From: Verrucomicrobiota bacterium
GTDB lineage: Bacteria; Verrucomicrobiota; Kiritimatiellia; JAAZAB01
Reading direction: 5' to 3'
Assembly: GCA_018896395.1 (NCBI GenBank)
Contig: JAHIMN010000279.1
Span: 1 to 12,653 of the forward strand
Length of the DNA: 12,653 nt
The translations under genes and the position numbers were made by a program. Below are positions 1-6,149 of this stretch, piece after piece (within the stretch, counting starts at the first letter, position 1; the number at the start of each line of letters is the position of its first letter). Under the pieces are notes generated by a model. It searched no databases and was not told the origin of the DNA. It saw only the letters and a program-made list of their open reading frames with translations.

Positions 1-1
1 G

Positions 2-502
2 TTCAACCGGCTGGACGAAGTCAAGCTCCTGCTGGAAAAGGGCGCCGCCATCAACGCCGCCAACAACGTCGGCATTACACCCTTGCACCTGGCCGCGCTG
101 GCCGGGCACACCGACATGGTCGCTTTGCTCCTGGCCCACAAGGCCGATATCAAGGCCAAGGATGTCTTCGGTCTGACGCCCCTGCACTGCGCCGTGCAAT
201 ATGGGCACGTGGACACCATTAACGTGTTGTTCGCTAACGGCGCCGAGATCGAATCCAAAACCTATACCCAGGGGCTGACCCCCTTGCATTGGGCGGCCTT
301 TTGGGGCCATATCGAAAGCATCAAATGCCTGCTGAGTTCCGGCGCCGACATTAACGCCCGCGACAATACCGGCAACACGCCCTTGACTTGGGCCGAGGCC
401 TACGGGCAACACGACATGGCCCGCCTCCTGGCCCGCAAAGGCGGCAAGGGCCATGTTCACGAAAAGCTCTACGGGCTGAATGCCTCGTGGCATATAGATT
501 GA
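2..502 (+). CDS. Ankyrin-repeat protein (5' end outside window)
   Basis: The reading frame is open from the first base, so the start lies upstream; 166 codons and the stop are visible. The protein consists of about four ankyrin repeats of roughly 33 residues, each with the TPLH signature (TPLHLAALAGH, TPLHCAVQYGH, TPLHWAAFWGH, and a degenerate last TPLTWAEAYGQ) followed by LLL..GA.I/N turns. The last repeat is followed by a short tail ending NASWHID. Ankyrin repeats are protein-binding scaffolds, and neither a catalytic domain nor a partner can be read from this fragment. One repeat carries two extra residues (KTYTQG before LTPLH). The next gene begins 33 bp downstream on the same strand, so co-transcription is possible. 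The family call is secure; the function is unknown. Confidence 0.9.
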   Translation, partial: FNRLDEVKLLLEKGAAINAANNVGITPLHLAALAGHTDMVALLLAHKADIKAKDVFGLTPLHCAVQYGHVDTINVLFANGAEIESKTYTQGLTPLHWAAFWGHIESIKCLLSSGADINARDNTGNTPLTWAEAYGQHDMARLLARKGGKGHVHEKLYGLNASWHID

Positions 503-535
503 GCCCCACGTAGCGCTCAGTACTCCCCCGCTCCC

Positions 536-1351
536 ATGCTTGCCGATTACCATATTCACACGGAGCTCTGCCAACACGCCGAAGGCAAAGCCTCTGCGTT
601 TCGCGCGCGGGCCATGGATCTGGGCATGCCGGAACTTTGTTTCACCGATCATGTGCCCAACCCGGATGGTTACGATCCGGTCAACCGCATGCGTCTTGAC
701 CAGTTTCCATTGTATCGGACAATGGTTGCGGACTTGACGCGCGCAAGCCAACCGGTGGTCCTGTTCGGCGTCGAAGCCGATTATTACGACGGCTGTGAGC
801 GCTTTCTCCAGGACTGGCTCCCGCGCCAGGAGTTCGACCTGGTGCTCGGCTCAGTGCATTACATAGATAATTGGGGCTTCGACAATCCCGATGAACGGCA
901 CGTGTGGGATTCCGTGGATGTCACGAAAACTTGGGCCACCTATTTTGACCTGATCGGCAAGCTGGCCGACAGTCGATTGGCCGACAGCCGATTGGCAGAT
1001 GTGGTTGGGCACCTGGACCTGCCGAAAAAATTCGGGTACCGGCCTTCCGACCGGGATTTGAGGGAAATGGCTCAGCCCGCCCTGGATCGCGTGGCGGAGG
1101 CCGGCATGGCCATTGAAATCAATTCCTCGGGCCTGCGCCGGCCGGTCCATGAAATCTACCCCTCCGCCCTGCTCCTGTCGCTGGCGAAGGAACGGGATAT
1201 TCCGATCTGCTTCGGCTCCGATGCGCATCGGCCGGAGGAAGTGGGCTGGCAGTTCGACGCCTCGCTGGCACTGGCCCGCAGTGCAGGTTATACCCACGCC
1301 GTGCAATACCGTCGCCGCCAGCCCCTGCCCTACGCCTTGCCGACTCTCTGA
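536..1351 (+). CDS. PHP-family phosphoesterase, histidinol-phosphatase (HisJ/HisK) type
   Basis: The 271-residue protein belongs to the PHP metal-dependent phosphoesterases of the histidinol-phosphatase type, which dephosphorylate L-histidinol phosphate in histidine synthesis. Visible motifs in order: DYHIHTELC at the N terminus (metal ligands H6 and H8), FTDH near residue 37, VEADYY, LGSVHYIDNWGFD, VVGHLDLPKKFG, EINSSGLRRPVHEIYPS and FGSDAHRPEEVG near the C terminus. These are the expected metal-site segments and the length is normal for the family. The ATG was chosen because it places DYHIH at the N terminus as in relatives. I see no Shine-Dalgarno sequence before it. A duplicated LADSR pentapeptide precedes the GHLD motif. 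No other his gene is nearby, so histidinol phosphate as the substrate is a family-level inference; another phosphate ester is possible. Confidence 0.85.
   Translation: MLADYHIHTELCQHAEGKASAFRARAMDLGMPELCFTDHVPNPDGYDPVNRMRLDQFPLYRTMVADLTRASQPVVLFGVEADYYDGCERFLQDWLPRQEFDLVLGSVHYIDNWGFDNPDERHVWDSVDVTKTWATYFDLIGKLADSRLADSRLADVVGHLDLPKKFGYRPSDRDLREMAQPALDRVAEAGMAIEINSSGLRRPVHEIYPSALLLSLAKERDIPICFGSDAHRPEEVGWQFDASLALARSAGYTHAVQYRRRQPLPYALPTL
962..991 (+). repeat. 15-bp in-frame tandem duplication inside the PHP gene
   Basis: Two adjacent 15-bp units (962-976 and 977-991) differ at two positions and are followed by a partial third copy (TTGGCAGAT, 992-1000). They encode LADSR-LADSR-LAD immediately before the conserved VVGHLD metal-site segment. 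The reading frame is kept, so this is probably a slippage or short-duplication event that adds five residues to a loop before a conserved strand. Confidence 0.85.
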
Positions 1352-1377
1352 CGCGGGCGATGCCCACACCCAAGAAA

Positions 1378-1597
1378 TTCCAAGTTCCAAAATCCAAATT
1401 CCAAGGAATAGTCAAATTCTAATAAACACAAAATAAATCCTGGCTTTCTTTCCGTTTTTTCCCGCCATTGGCGGGTCTGCCTATGGCACGATCCGCCGAA
1501 GGCGAGCTTGTCCGTCCTCTGGCGGAATCCACCTAAGGCTGGAACCTTTGCCTTAATTGATTGCATTTCCTTGGAATTTGAAACTTGGATTTTGGAA
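1378..1597. repeat. Heptad-arm inverted-repeat element A (TTCCAAA type)
   Basis: The left arm (1378-1405) holds four 7-bp units: TTCCAAG, TTCCAAA, ATCCAAA, TTCCAAG. The right arm (1570-1597) holds four units of the same family in inverse orientation. Between them lie small GC-rich hairpins: CCCGCC-ATT-GGCGGG (1461-1475), then TGCC-TAT-GGCA (1478-1488), then CGCC-GAA-GGCG. The segment 1470-1491 closely matches the cores of two other elements in this window. The element fills the gap between two convergent genes. Neither a transposase nor an obvious target-site duplication is seen. The role is unknown; bidirectional transcription end or RNA processing is conceivable. Confidence 0.8.
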
Positions 1598-1662
1598 TTT
1601 TATTGGCGTGGCCATACTTGATGTTTTCTTGTTTTTTATAGCAGCTCCCAACGTTCAAGGTG

Positions 1663-2778
1663 CTAATACATCAACATGTCCCGCCACTTTTTGCCTTCAC
1701 GGCCCAGGCGCCACAGGCCTTTCCGGCAAATGACCAGGTGACAACCGTTGCGGCCGAGTGCCGCCGGATCCACCCGCAGAACCACGCTCTGATGCGCTCC
1801 CAGTAGCCGGCGTTCCGATTCCGTGGCATTGCGCCCCTTGAGTGGTAAACCATCCTCCGAGACCGCCATCTTTAGACCGGCCCCCCGATAGGGCGCGCCT
1901 TCCCAGAGGCACGGGTAGCGGTTAAAAAAATCCGGCTTGCGCCGCGCGGACAGCACGATTGTGAAGGCCGCCGGCAAAGTGGCAATGTGCTGAAAAAAAT
2001 CAAAGTCCGGGCACTGGCGCTCAAACACCGCCAGGGGATCCACGCCCAGCAGGTTCCACCCGTTGAAGTTGGCATGCCCGTGTTTAAATTTTTGCGCGCG
2101 GTACCACTGACTGAAGCGCGCGTTCAGGATCAGCCCGACTTCGAAATGGAGGTGCGCCTGGGTCAGGGGGATCGGCGGATTGGCCGTGTGACCGATGATC
2201 CCCAGCACATCCCCCGCTTTTACGAATCGTCCCCGGATCACGCTGGGCGAGAAAGTCGCCAGATGCGCGTAGAGCGTATAGACCATCCCGGAAGGACAAG
2301 CATGGGTGAGCACCACATATTTGCCGTAATTTGAATTCCCGGCTTGCGTATTGACATAGGCCACGGCGCCGTTAGCCACGGCATACACGGCATCCTGTGG
2401 GCGGCCGGCGGCGTCCCGTTGGCCGGCGGCGATATCCACGCCTTCATGAAAGGACGCCGCCAGGCCTTTGCCATAACTGGCGGTGCGCACCGAGCCGAAC
2501 AGCGCGGATTCGGGCCGGCCGGAGGCCGCCGGCTGAAATACGTCAGGGTCATTACGGTCGAGTACCTGGTCGGTGGGAAACACGAGATACCGGAACGGGT
2601 TGGTCGCCGTCCGGCCAATGAGCGGCAGGTCCAAGCCCGGCGTTTCCGGTTCTGCGTTCGGCGCGCACGGCGCCTTTGCCCGAAAGCACAGATACAAAAC
2701 CAGACCCACGAAGACGAATTCGAGGATCACAAGCAGGGCTATGGCCCCATACCGGCGGCTTTTATCTCCCAACTTCAT
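1663..2778 (-). CDS. Membrane-anchored M23 (LytM-type) peptidase
   Basis: The 371-residue protein has a short basic N terminus, one hydrophobic segment (about residues 11-32) that would anchor it in the inner membrane, a linker, and a LytM/M23 zinc-peptidase domain at about residues 95-225. The zinc and catalytic residues are all visible: HEGVD (H111, D115), YAHL (H172) and HLH (H209, H211). It is therefore likely active as a peptidoglycan endopeptidase facing the periplasm. After the domain, about 120 residues (from GVDPLAVFER on) belong to no family I recognise. The ATG start gives a clean membrane signal, but no clear Shine-Dalgarno sequence precedes it. The gene is convergent with the PHP gene and divergent from speA. 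Substrate specificity cannot be read from the sequence. Confidence 0.85.
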   Translation of the reverse strand: MKLGDKSRRYGAIALLVILEFVFVGLVLYLCFRAKAPCAPNAEPETPGLDLPLIGRTATNPFRYLVFPTDQVLDRNDPDVFQPAASGRPESALFGSVRTASYGKGLAASFHEGVDIAAGQRDAAGRPQDAVYAVANGAVAYVNTQAGNSNYGKYVVLTHACPSGMVYTLYAHLATFSPSVIRGRFVKAGDVLGIIGHTANPPIPLTQAHLHFEVGLILNARFSQWYRAQKFKHGHANFNGWNLLGVDPLAVFERQCPDFDFFQHIATLPAAFTIVLSARRKPDFFNRYPCLWEGAPYRGAGLKMAVSEDGLPLKGRNATESERRLLGAHQSVVLRVDPAALGRNGCHLVICRKGLWRLGREGKKWRDMLMY

Positions 2779-2840
2779 GAGGTGGTCATATTATGTGGAA
2801 TCAAACGAGACGCAAGCGCGATGATTCGCCAAAAAATAAC

Positions 2841-2868
2841 TTGCCGTGGTGCGCCGCGCGTGTATAAA
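2841..2868 (+). promoter_or_regulatory. Probable sigma70-type promoter of speA
   Basis: TTGCCG (2841-2846) and TATAAA (2863-2868) are separated by 16 bp. Transcription would begin near 2875, just before the first hairpin of the speA leader, which agrees with the structured segment being transcribed. An 8-bp CCGCGCGT word overlaps the spacer (2854-2861) and recurs twice in the leader. Confidence 0.45.
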
Positions 2869-2883
2869 GAATGCCAGGCAATG

Positions 2884-2951
2884 CCCGATCCGCGCGTAAG
2901 CGCACAGATCGGGAATGGCTGCGACCATCATCCGCGCGTTGTTACGCGCGG
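2884..2951 (+). promoter_or_regulatory. Structured speA leader with mutually exclusive hairpins
   Basis: Hairpin 1 pairs CCCGATC (2884-2890) with GATCGGG (2907-2913) and encloses GCGC-GTAA-GCGC (2892-2903), which has a GNRA-type loop. Hairpin 2 is a perfect 8-bp stem, CCGCGCGT (2932-2939) with ACGCGCGG (2944-2951) and a TGTT loop. It ends one base before the Shine-Dalgarno sequence of speA. In addition, 2890-2899 (CCGCGCGTAA) is perfectly complementary to 2942-2951 (TTACGCGCGG), so the two local hairpins compete with a 10-bp long-range helix. This is the layout of a cis-acting RNA switch, though the CCGCGCGT repeats could instead be DNA operator sites. It matches no riboswitch class I recognise. 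Confidence 0.5.
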
Positions 2952-2963
2952 AAAGGAGACGGC

Positions 2964-4883
2964 ATGAAAGCTGAAGTGCTTGAGCGATGGACCTGCGACA
3001 ACGCGGCGGACTTGTACGGCATCCGGAATTGGGGCAGCGGCTATTTTGATATCGCCGCCAGCGGCGATATTGTGGTCAAACCGTTCGGACCGGCCAACGC
3101 GACGAGCATCAGCGTCATGGATCTCATTGCCGGGCTCAAGGCGCGCGGGCTCAATATGCCGATCCTGTTACGCTTTGCCGACATCCTCTCATCGCGCATC
3201 AAGCAGTTGTATGAGAACTTCAATACGGCCATCCGCGATTACGGTTACCAGGGCGTGTACCGCGGCGTGTATCCGATCAAGGTCAACCAGCAGAAGCAGG
3301 TCGTGGCCGAGATCATGGAATTCGGCCGGCCCTATCATCACGGGCTGGAAGCCGGGAGCAAGGCGGAGCTGATGGCCGCCATCGCCTATACCGAAGACCC
3401 CGAGGCGCTCATCGTCTGCGACGGCTACAAGGACGAGGAATTCATTGACCTGGCGCTGTTCGCGCTCAAGATGGGCGTCCAAACCATCCTCGTCCTGGAA
3501 AAGCCGGACGAGCTGGCCATGATCCTGAACCGGGCCGCCCAGATGGGCGTCAAGCCCCGGCTCGGTATGCGGGTTAAGCTTTCCAGCCGCGCCGGCGGCC
3601 ACTGGGACGGATCCGGCGGGGATCGCAGCATGTTCGGCGTCAATGCTTCGCAGGCAATCGAGATCATTGATCGCCTGCGCAAGGAAAACATGCTGGACTG
3701 CCTGCAGATGCTGCACTACCACCTGGGTTCGCAGGTTTCCAACATCCGCAATATCCGTTCGGCCCTGCGCGAGGCTTGCCGCCTTTACGTGGAAATGGCG
3801 CGTGAAGGCGCCGCCATGGGGCTGATCAACATCGGCGGGGGCCTGGCGGTGGATTATGACGGCTCGCACACGAATTTCGCCAGCAGTCGCAATTACACCG
3901 AACAGGAATACGCCGCCGACGTCGTGGAAGCCATCATGAGCGCCGTCAAGGAAGCCGGCATTCCCCACCCCACGATTATCAGCGAATCGGGCCGCGCCAC
4001 GGTCGCCCACCATTCCGTGCTGGTCTTTAACGTGCTCGATGTGAGCCGGTTCGAGCCGCCGACCACGGCCGCGGCCGACGAAATGCCGGCGCATTACCAC
4101 GAAATGCTGAACAACCTGAAGGACGTCCGCCAGGCGCTCTCCACGAAAAACCTCCAGGAGTGCTATCACGACGCCGTGTATTACCGCGACGAAATCCGTT
4201 CGCTCTTCACGCATGGCCAGCTGAGCCTGCGCGAGCGGGCGGTCGCGGAAACATTGTTTTGGAATATCATTTGCCGGATCGCCGCCGAAAGCAAAGAAGG
4301 CAAATATGTGCCCGAAGAACTGCAGGGCCTGGAAGTGGCGCTGGCCGATCTCTACTACTGCAATTTCAGCGTATTCCAGTCGCTTCCCGATTCCTGGGCA
4401 ATTGACCAACTATTCCCCATCATGCCGATTCACCGCCTTCAGGAAATGCCGACGCGCCAGGCCACCCTGGCTGACATTACCTGCGACTCCGACGGCAAGA
4501 TTGACCGCTTCATTGACCTGCACGACGTGAAGAACACTCTCCCTCTGCACGAACTGCGCGGCGAGGATTATTATCTCGGCGCGTTCCTGGTGGGCGCCTA
4601 CCAGGAAACCATGGGCGACCTGCACAACCTGCTGGGCGACACGAATGTGCTGCATGTTCGCGTGGGCAAGGACGACACGGTGGAATACGCCAACGAGATT
4701 GCGGGCAACACCGTCGCCGACGTGCTCTCCTATGTGGAGTACGACCCCCGTGACATGATCAACCGCGTGCGCATCATGGCCGAACAGGCCGTGCGCGATA
4801 ATCACATCACGGCCGTGGAACGCCGCGAAATCATGTCCGCCTACGAGACCGGCATGCGCGGCTACACCTATTTTGAAAGTTAG
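2964..4883 (+). CDS. speA: Biosynthetic arginine decarboxylase
   Basis: The 639-residue protein is a PLP-dependent fold-III decarboxylase that converts L-arginine to agmatine and CO2, the first step of putrescine synthesis. The N-terminal part contains GVYPIKVNQQ with the PLP-binding lysine (K106), HYHLGSQ, and the phosphate-binding INIGGGLAVDYDGS. The second part has the SpeA-typical CNFSVFQSLPDSWAIDQ.FPIMPIHRL, the CDSDGK active-site cysteine segment, and GEDYYLGAFLVGAYQE. Length matches the family (about 630-660). The ATG was chosen for a strong AAAGGAG (2952-2958) five bases upstream and because it gives the usual SpeA N terminus; the frame is open further upstream but through the leader. 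Agmatinase follows on the same strand after a repeat element, which supports the pathway assignment. Control through the hairpin leader is likely but unproven. Confidence 0.96.
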   Translation: MKAEVLERWTCDNAADLYGIRNWGSGYFDIAASGDIVVKPFGPANATSISVMDLIAGLKARGLNMPILLRFADILSSRIKQLYENFNTAIRDYGYQGVYRGVYPIKVNQQKQVVAEIMEFGRPYHHGLEAGSKAELMAAIAYTEDPEALIVCDGYKDEEFIDLALFALKMGVQTILVLEKPDELAMILNRAAQMGVKPRLGMRVKLSSRAGGHWDGSGGDRSMFGVNASQAIEIIDRLRKENMLDCLQMLHYHLGSQVSNIRNIRSALREACRLYVEMAREGAAMGLINIGGGLAVDYDGSHTNFASSRNYTEQEYAADVVEAIMSAVKEAGIPHPTIISESGRATVAHHSVLVFNVLDVSRFEPPTTAAADEMPAHYHEMLNNLKDVRQALSTKNLQECYHDAVYYRDEIRSLFTHGQLSLRERAVAETLFWNIICRIAAESKEGKYVPEELQGLEVALADLYYCNFSVFQSLPDSWAIDQLFPIMPIHRLQEMPTRQATLADITCDSDGKIDRFIDLHDVKNTLPLHELRGEDYYLGAFLVGAYQETMGDLHNLLGDTNVLHVRVGKDDTVEYANEIAGNTVADVLSYVEYDPRDMINRVRIMAEQAVRDNHITAVERREIMSAYETGMRGYTYFES

Positions 4884-4904
4884 CCAAAGATACTTGGATT
4901 TTTT

Positions 4905-4935
4905 ACCACGGATGAACACGGATAGACACAGATAT
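4905..4935 (+). repeat. Decamer-type repeat (CACGGATRRA), copy 1
   Basis: Three imperfect 10-bp units, CACGGATGAA, CACGGATAGA and CACAGATATC, run head to tail just after the speA stop. The segment 4912-4935 matches 9236-9259 at 23 of 24 bases. Each copy begins with an ATG in frame with the gene that follows (encoding MNTDRH), so the repeat offers a start codon to agmatinase here. Confidence 0.75.
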
Positions 4936-4954
4936 CAGGCTCCGCAAAAGCACT

Positions 4955-5097
4955 ACGCCCAGGCAAGAATGCATCGCCCAGGCGAGCCTGCCCGCAATGC
5001 TGCGCATAGCGCTGCAGGCGGGTCAGAAATCGGCAACCAGGCTACGCCGGAGCGCTTCGCCCAGGCGAGTCAGAAATCAGAAATCAGAAATCAGAAA
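4955..5097 (+). repeat. Heptad element B (TCAGAAA type) overlapping the start of speB
   Basis: Four exact TCAGAAA units in a row occupy 5070-5097. They are preceded by a GC-rich module in which CGCCCAGGCRAG occurs three times, and by a further TCAGAAA-TCGGCAA pair near 5025. A GCCTGC...GCAGGC pairing is possible in the module. No inverted second arm is visible, so this is either a half element or a mosaic. CTACGCCGRAGCG...CGAGTC precedes the heptads here and also recurs in the element at 7865-8090. The open frame of speB runs through it. Confidence 0.7.
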
Positions 5098-6033
5098 TTT
5101 CTTCATTTCCTGGCCTACGATCCCACCTGCGTCCACAACCCCCGCGCGCCTTACGCCGTCCTGCCGGCGCCGTATGAGCGCACGGTCAGTTTTGGCCGGG
5201 GTACGGAGCGCGCGCCGGCGGCCATTCTCGCGGCCAGCGTGCACATAGAGCATTTTGATGAGGAACTGTTTCAGCCCTTGGGTTTGGGCGTTCAGACCCT
5301 GCCGGCCGTTGACTGCCGACGCGGGACCGATCGGCAGGTCCTTGAGGTCATCCGACGCGCCGCCGCGGGCGTTATGCAACGGGGGCAGTTTCTGCTGACT
5401 CTGGGCGGCGAACACACCATCACTTTTCCCCTCGTGGCGGCGGCTAAGGCCATGCATGGCGACTTGACGGTACTGCATTTCGATGCCCATCTGGACCTGC
5501 GTGATCATTACACACGGACGCCTCTCTCGCACGGCTGCGTCATGCGGCGGGTTATGGAACTGGGGGTGCCCATTGTGTCGGTTGGTATCCGCAGTGTCTG
5601 CGCCGAGGAATACCGGCTTGTCAAACAGCATCGGCTGCCTGTATTTTGGGCGCGTGATATCGTTCAAGCCCGGTCCGAGGCCTGGATGAAGGCCGTGCTC
5701 GCGCGCCTGGGAAAACGAGTGTATATTTCGATTGATGTTGACTGCCTGGACCCGTCGCTGATGCCCGGAACCGGCACGCCGGAGCCGGGCGGCCTGGGCT
5801 GGTACGCCCTCTCCGGGCTCCTGCGGCGCGTGTGCGCCGCGCGCCGGGTGGTGGCGGCCGACCTGGTGGAAGTGGCGCCCGTGCCCGGTACGCCGGCCTG
5901 CGAATATATCGCCGCGCGGCTGGCGGCCAAACTGATGCTTTATCATCGGGTGGGGATGGGGCGGCAAACCGCAACCGAAGCAAACGCCCAACGCTCAACG
6001 CCCAACATCGAACGTCGAACGAGAAACCCATGA
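4969..6033 (+). CDS. speB: Agmatinase (ureohydrolase family)
   Basis: The protein belongs to the arginase/agmatinase family, which hydrolyses agmatine to putrescine and urea with a binuclear Mn centre. All metal ligands are visible: GGEHT (H149), DAHLD (D172, H174, D176) and SIDVDCLD (D256, D258). LSHG and PGTGTPEPGG, typical of agmatinases, are also present. It follows speA, the enzyme that makes its substrate. The start is uncertain. The conserved fold begins around AYDPTC (about 5110), and between there and 4969 the frame consists of repeat element B with no nearer ATG, GTG or TTG. ATG 4912 inside the decamer repeat is also in frame, and a CTG at 5110 would give the family-like N terminus. 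I see no Shine-Dalgarno sequence at any of these. The last 20 or so residues come from element C. The enzyme identity is sure, the start is not. Confidence 0.9.
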   Translation: MHRPGEPARNAAHSAAGGSEIGNQATPERFAQASQKSEIRNQKFLHFLAYDPTCVHNPRAPYAVLPAPYERTVSFGRGTERAPAAILAASVHIEHFDEELFQPLGLGVQTLPAVDCRRGTDRQVLEVIRRAAAGVMQRGQFLLTLGGEHTITFPLVAAAKAMHGDLTVLHFDAHLDLRDHYTRTPLSHGCVMRRVMELGVPIVSVGIRSVCAEEYRLVKQHRLPVFWARDIVQARSEAWMKAVLARLGKRVYISIDVDCLDPSLMPGTGTPEPGGLGWYALSGLLRRVCAARRVVAADLVEVAPVPGTPACEYIAARLAAKLMLYHRVGMGRQTATEANAQRSTPNIERRTRNP

Positions 6034-6149
6034 TGCCAAACATGCGATATTGGACATTTTTAGACCTGGTAGACCGCCATAGCATGATACCTCCCTCCTT
6101 CACGATGTTGAACATTCGGCATTGGACGTTCGACGTTGGGCGTTCGACG
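5985..6149. repeat. Heptad-arm inverted-repeat element C (CGYYCAA type)
   Basis: The left arm holds five units (CGCCCAA, CGCTCAA, CGCCCAA, CATCGAA, CGTCGAA; 5985-6019). The right arm holds six inverse units (6108-6149: TTGAACA, TTCGGCA, TTGGACG, TTCGACG, TTGGGCG, TTCGACG). Inverted AAGCAAACG/CGTTTGCTT sequences extend both outer ends. The middle of about 90 bp lacks the hairpin core of the other elements. The agmatinase frame ends inside the element, at a TGA that overlaps an ATG (6030-6033). The lipoprotein signal peptide begins in the right arm. Confidence 0.8.

Noticed and set aside
1461..1475. CCCGCC-ATT-GGCGGG hairpin with T-tract as an intrinsic terminator
   Set aside because: The T-tract precedes the stem on the plus strand, and on the minus strand an A-tract follows it; neither orientation gives a stem followed by U residues.
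2871..2963. N-terminal extension of speA upstream of 2964
   Set aside because: The frame is open, but the segment is the hairpin leader, and a strong Shine-Dalgarno precedes ATG 2964, which gives the family N terminus.
3189..4409. A 406-codon open frame on the minus strand
   Set aside because: It lies wholly antisense to speA, is rich in H/V/A as expected from the complement of GC-rich coding DNA, and shows no domain.
5077..5991. A 304-codon open frame on the minus strand
   Set aside because: It is antisense to speB, whose metal-site motifs are intact; no recognisable domain.
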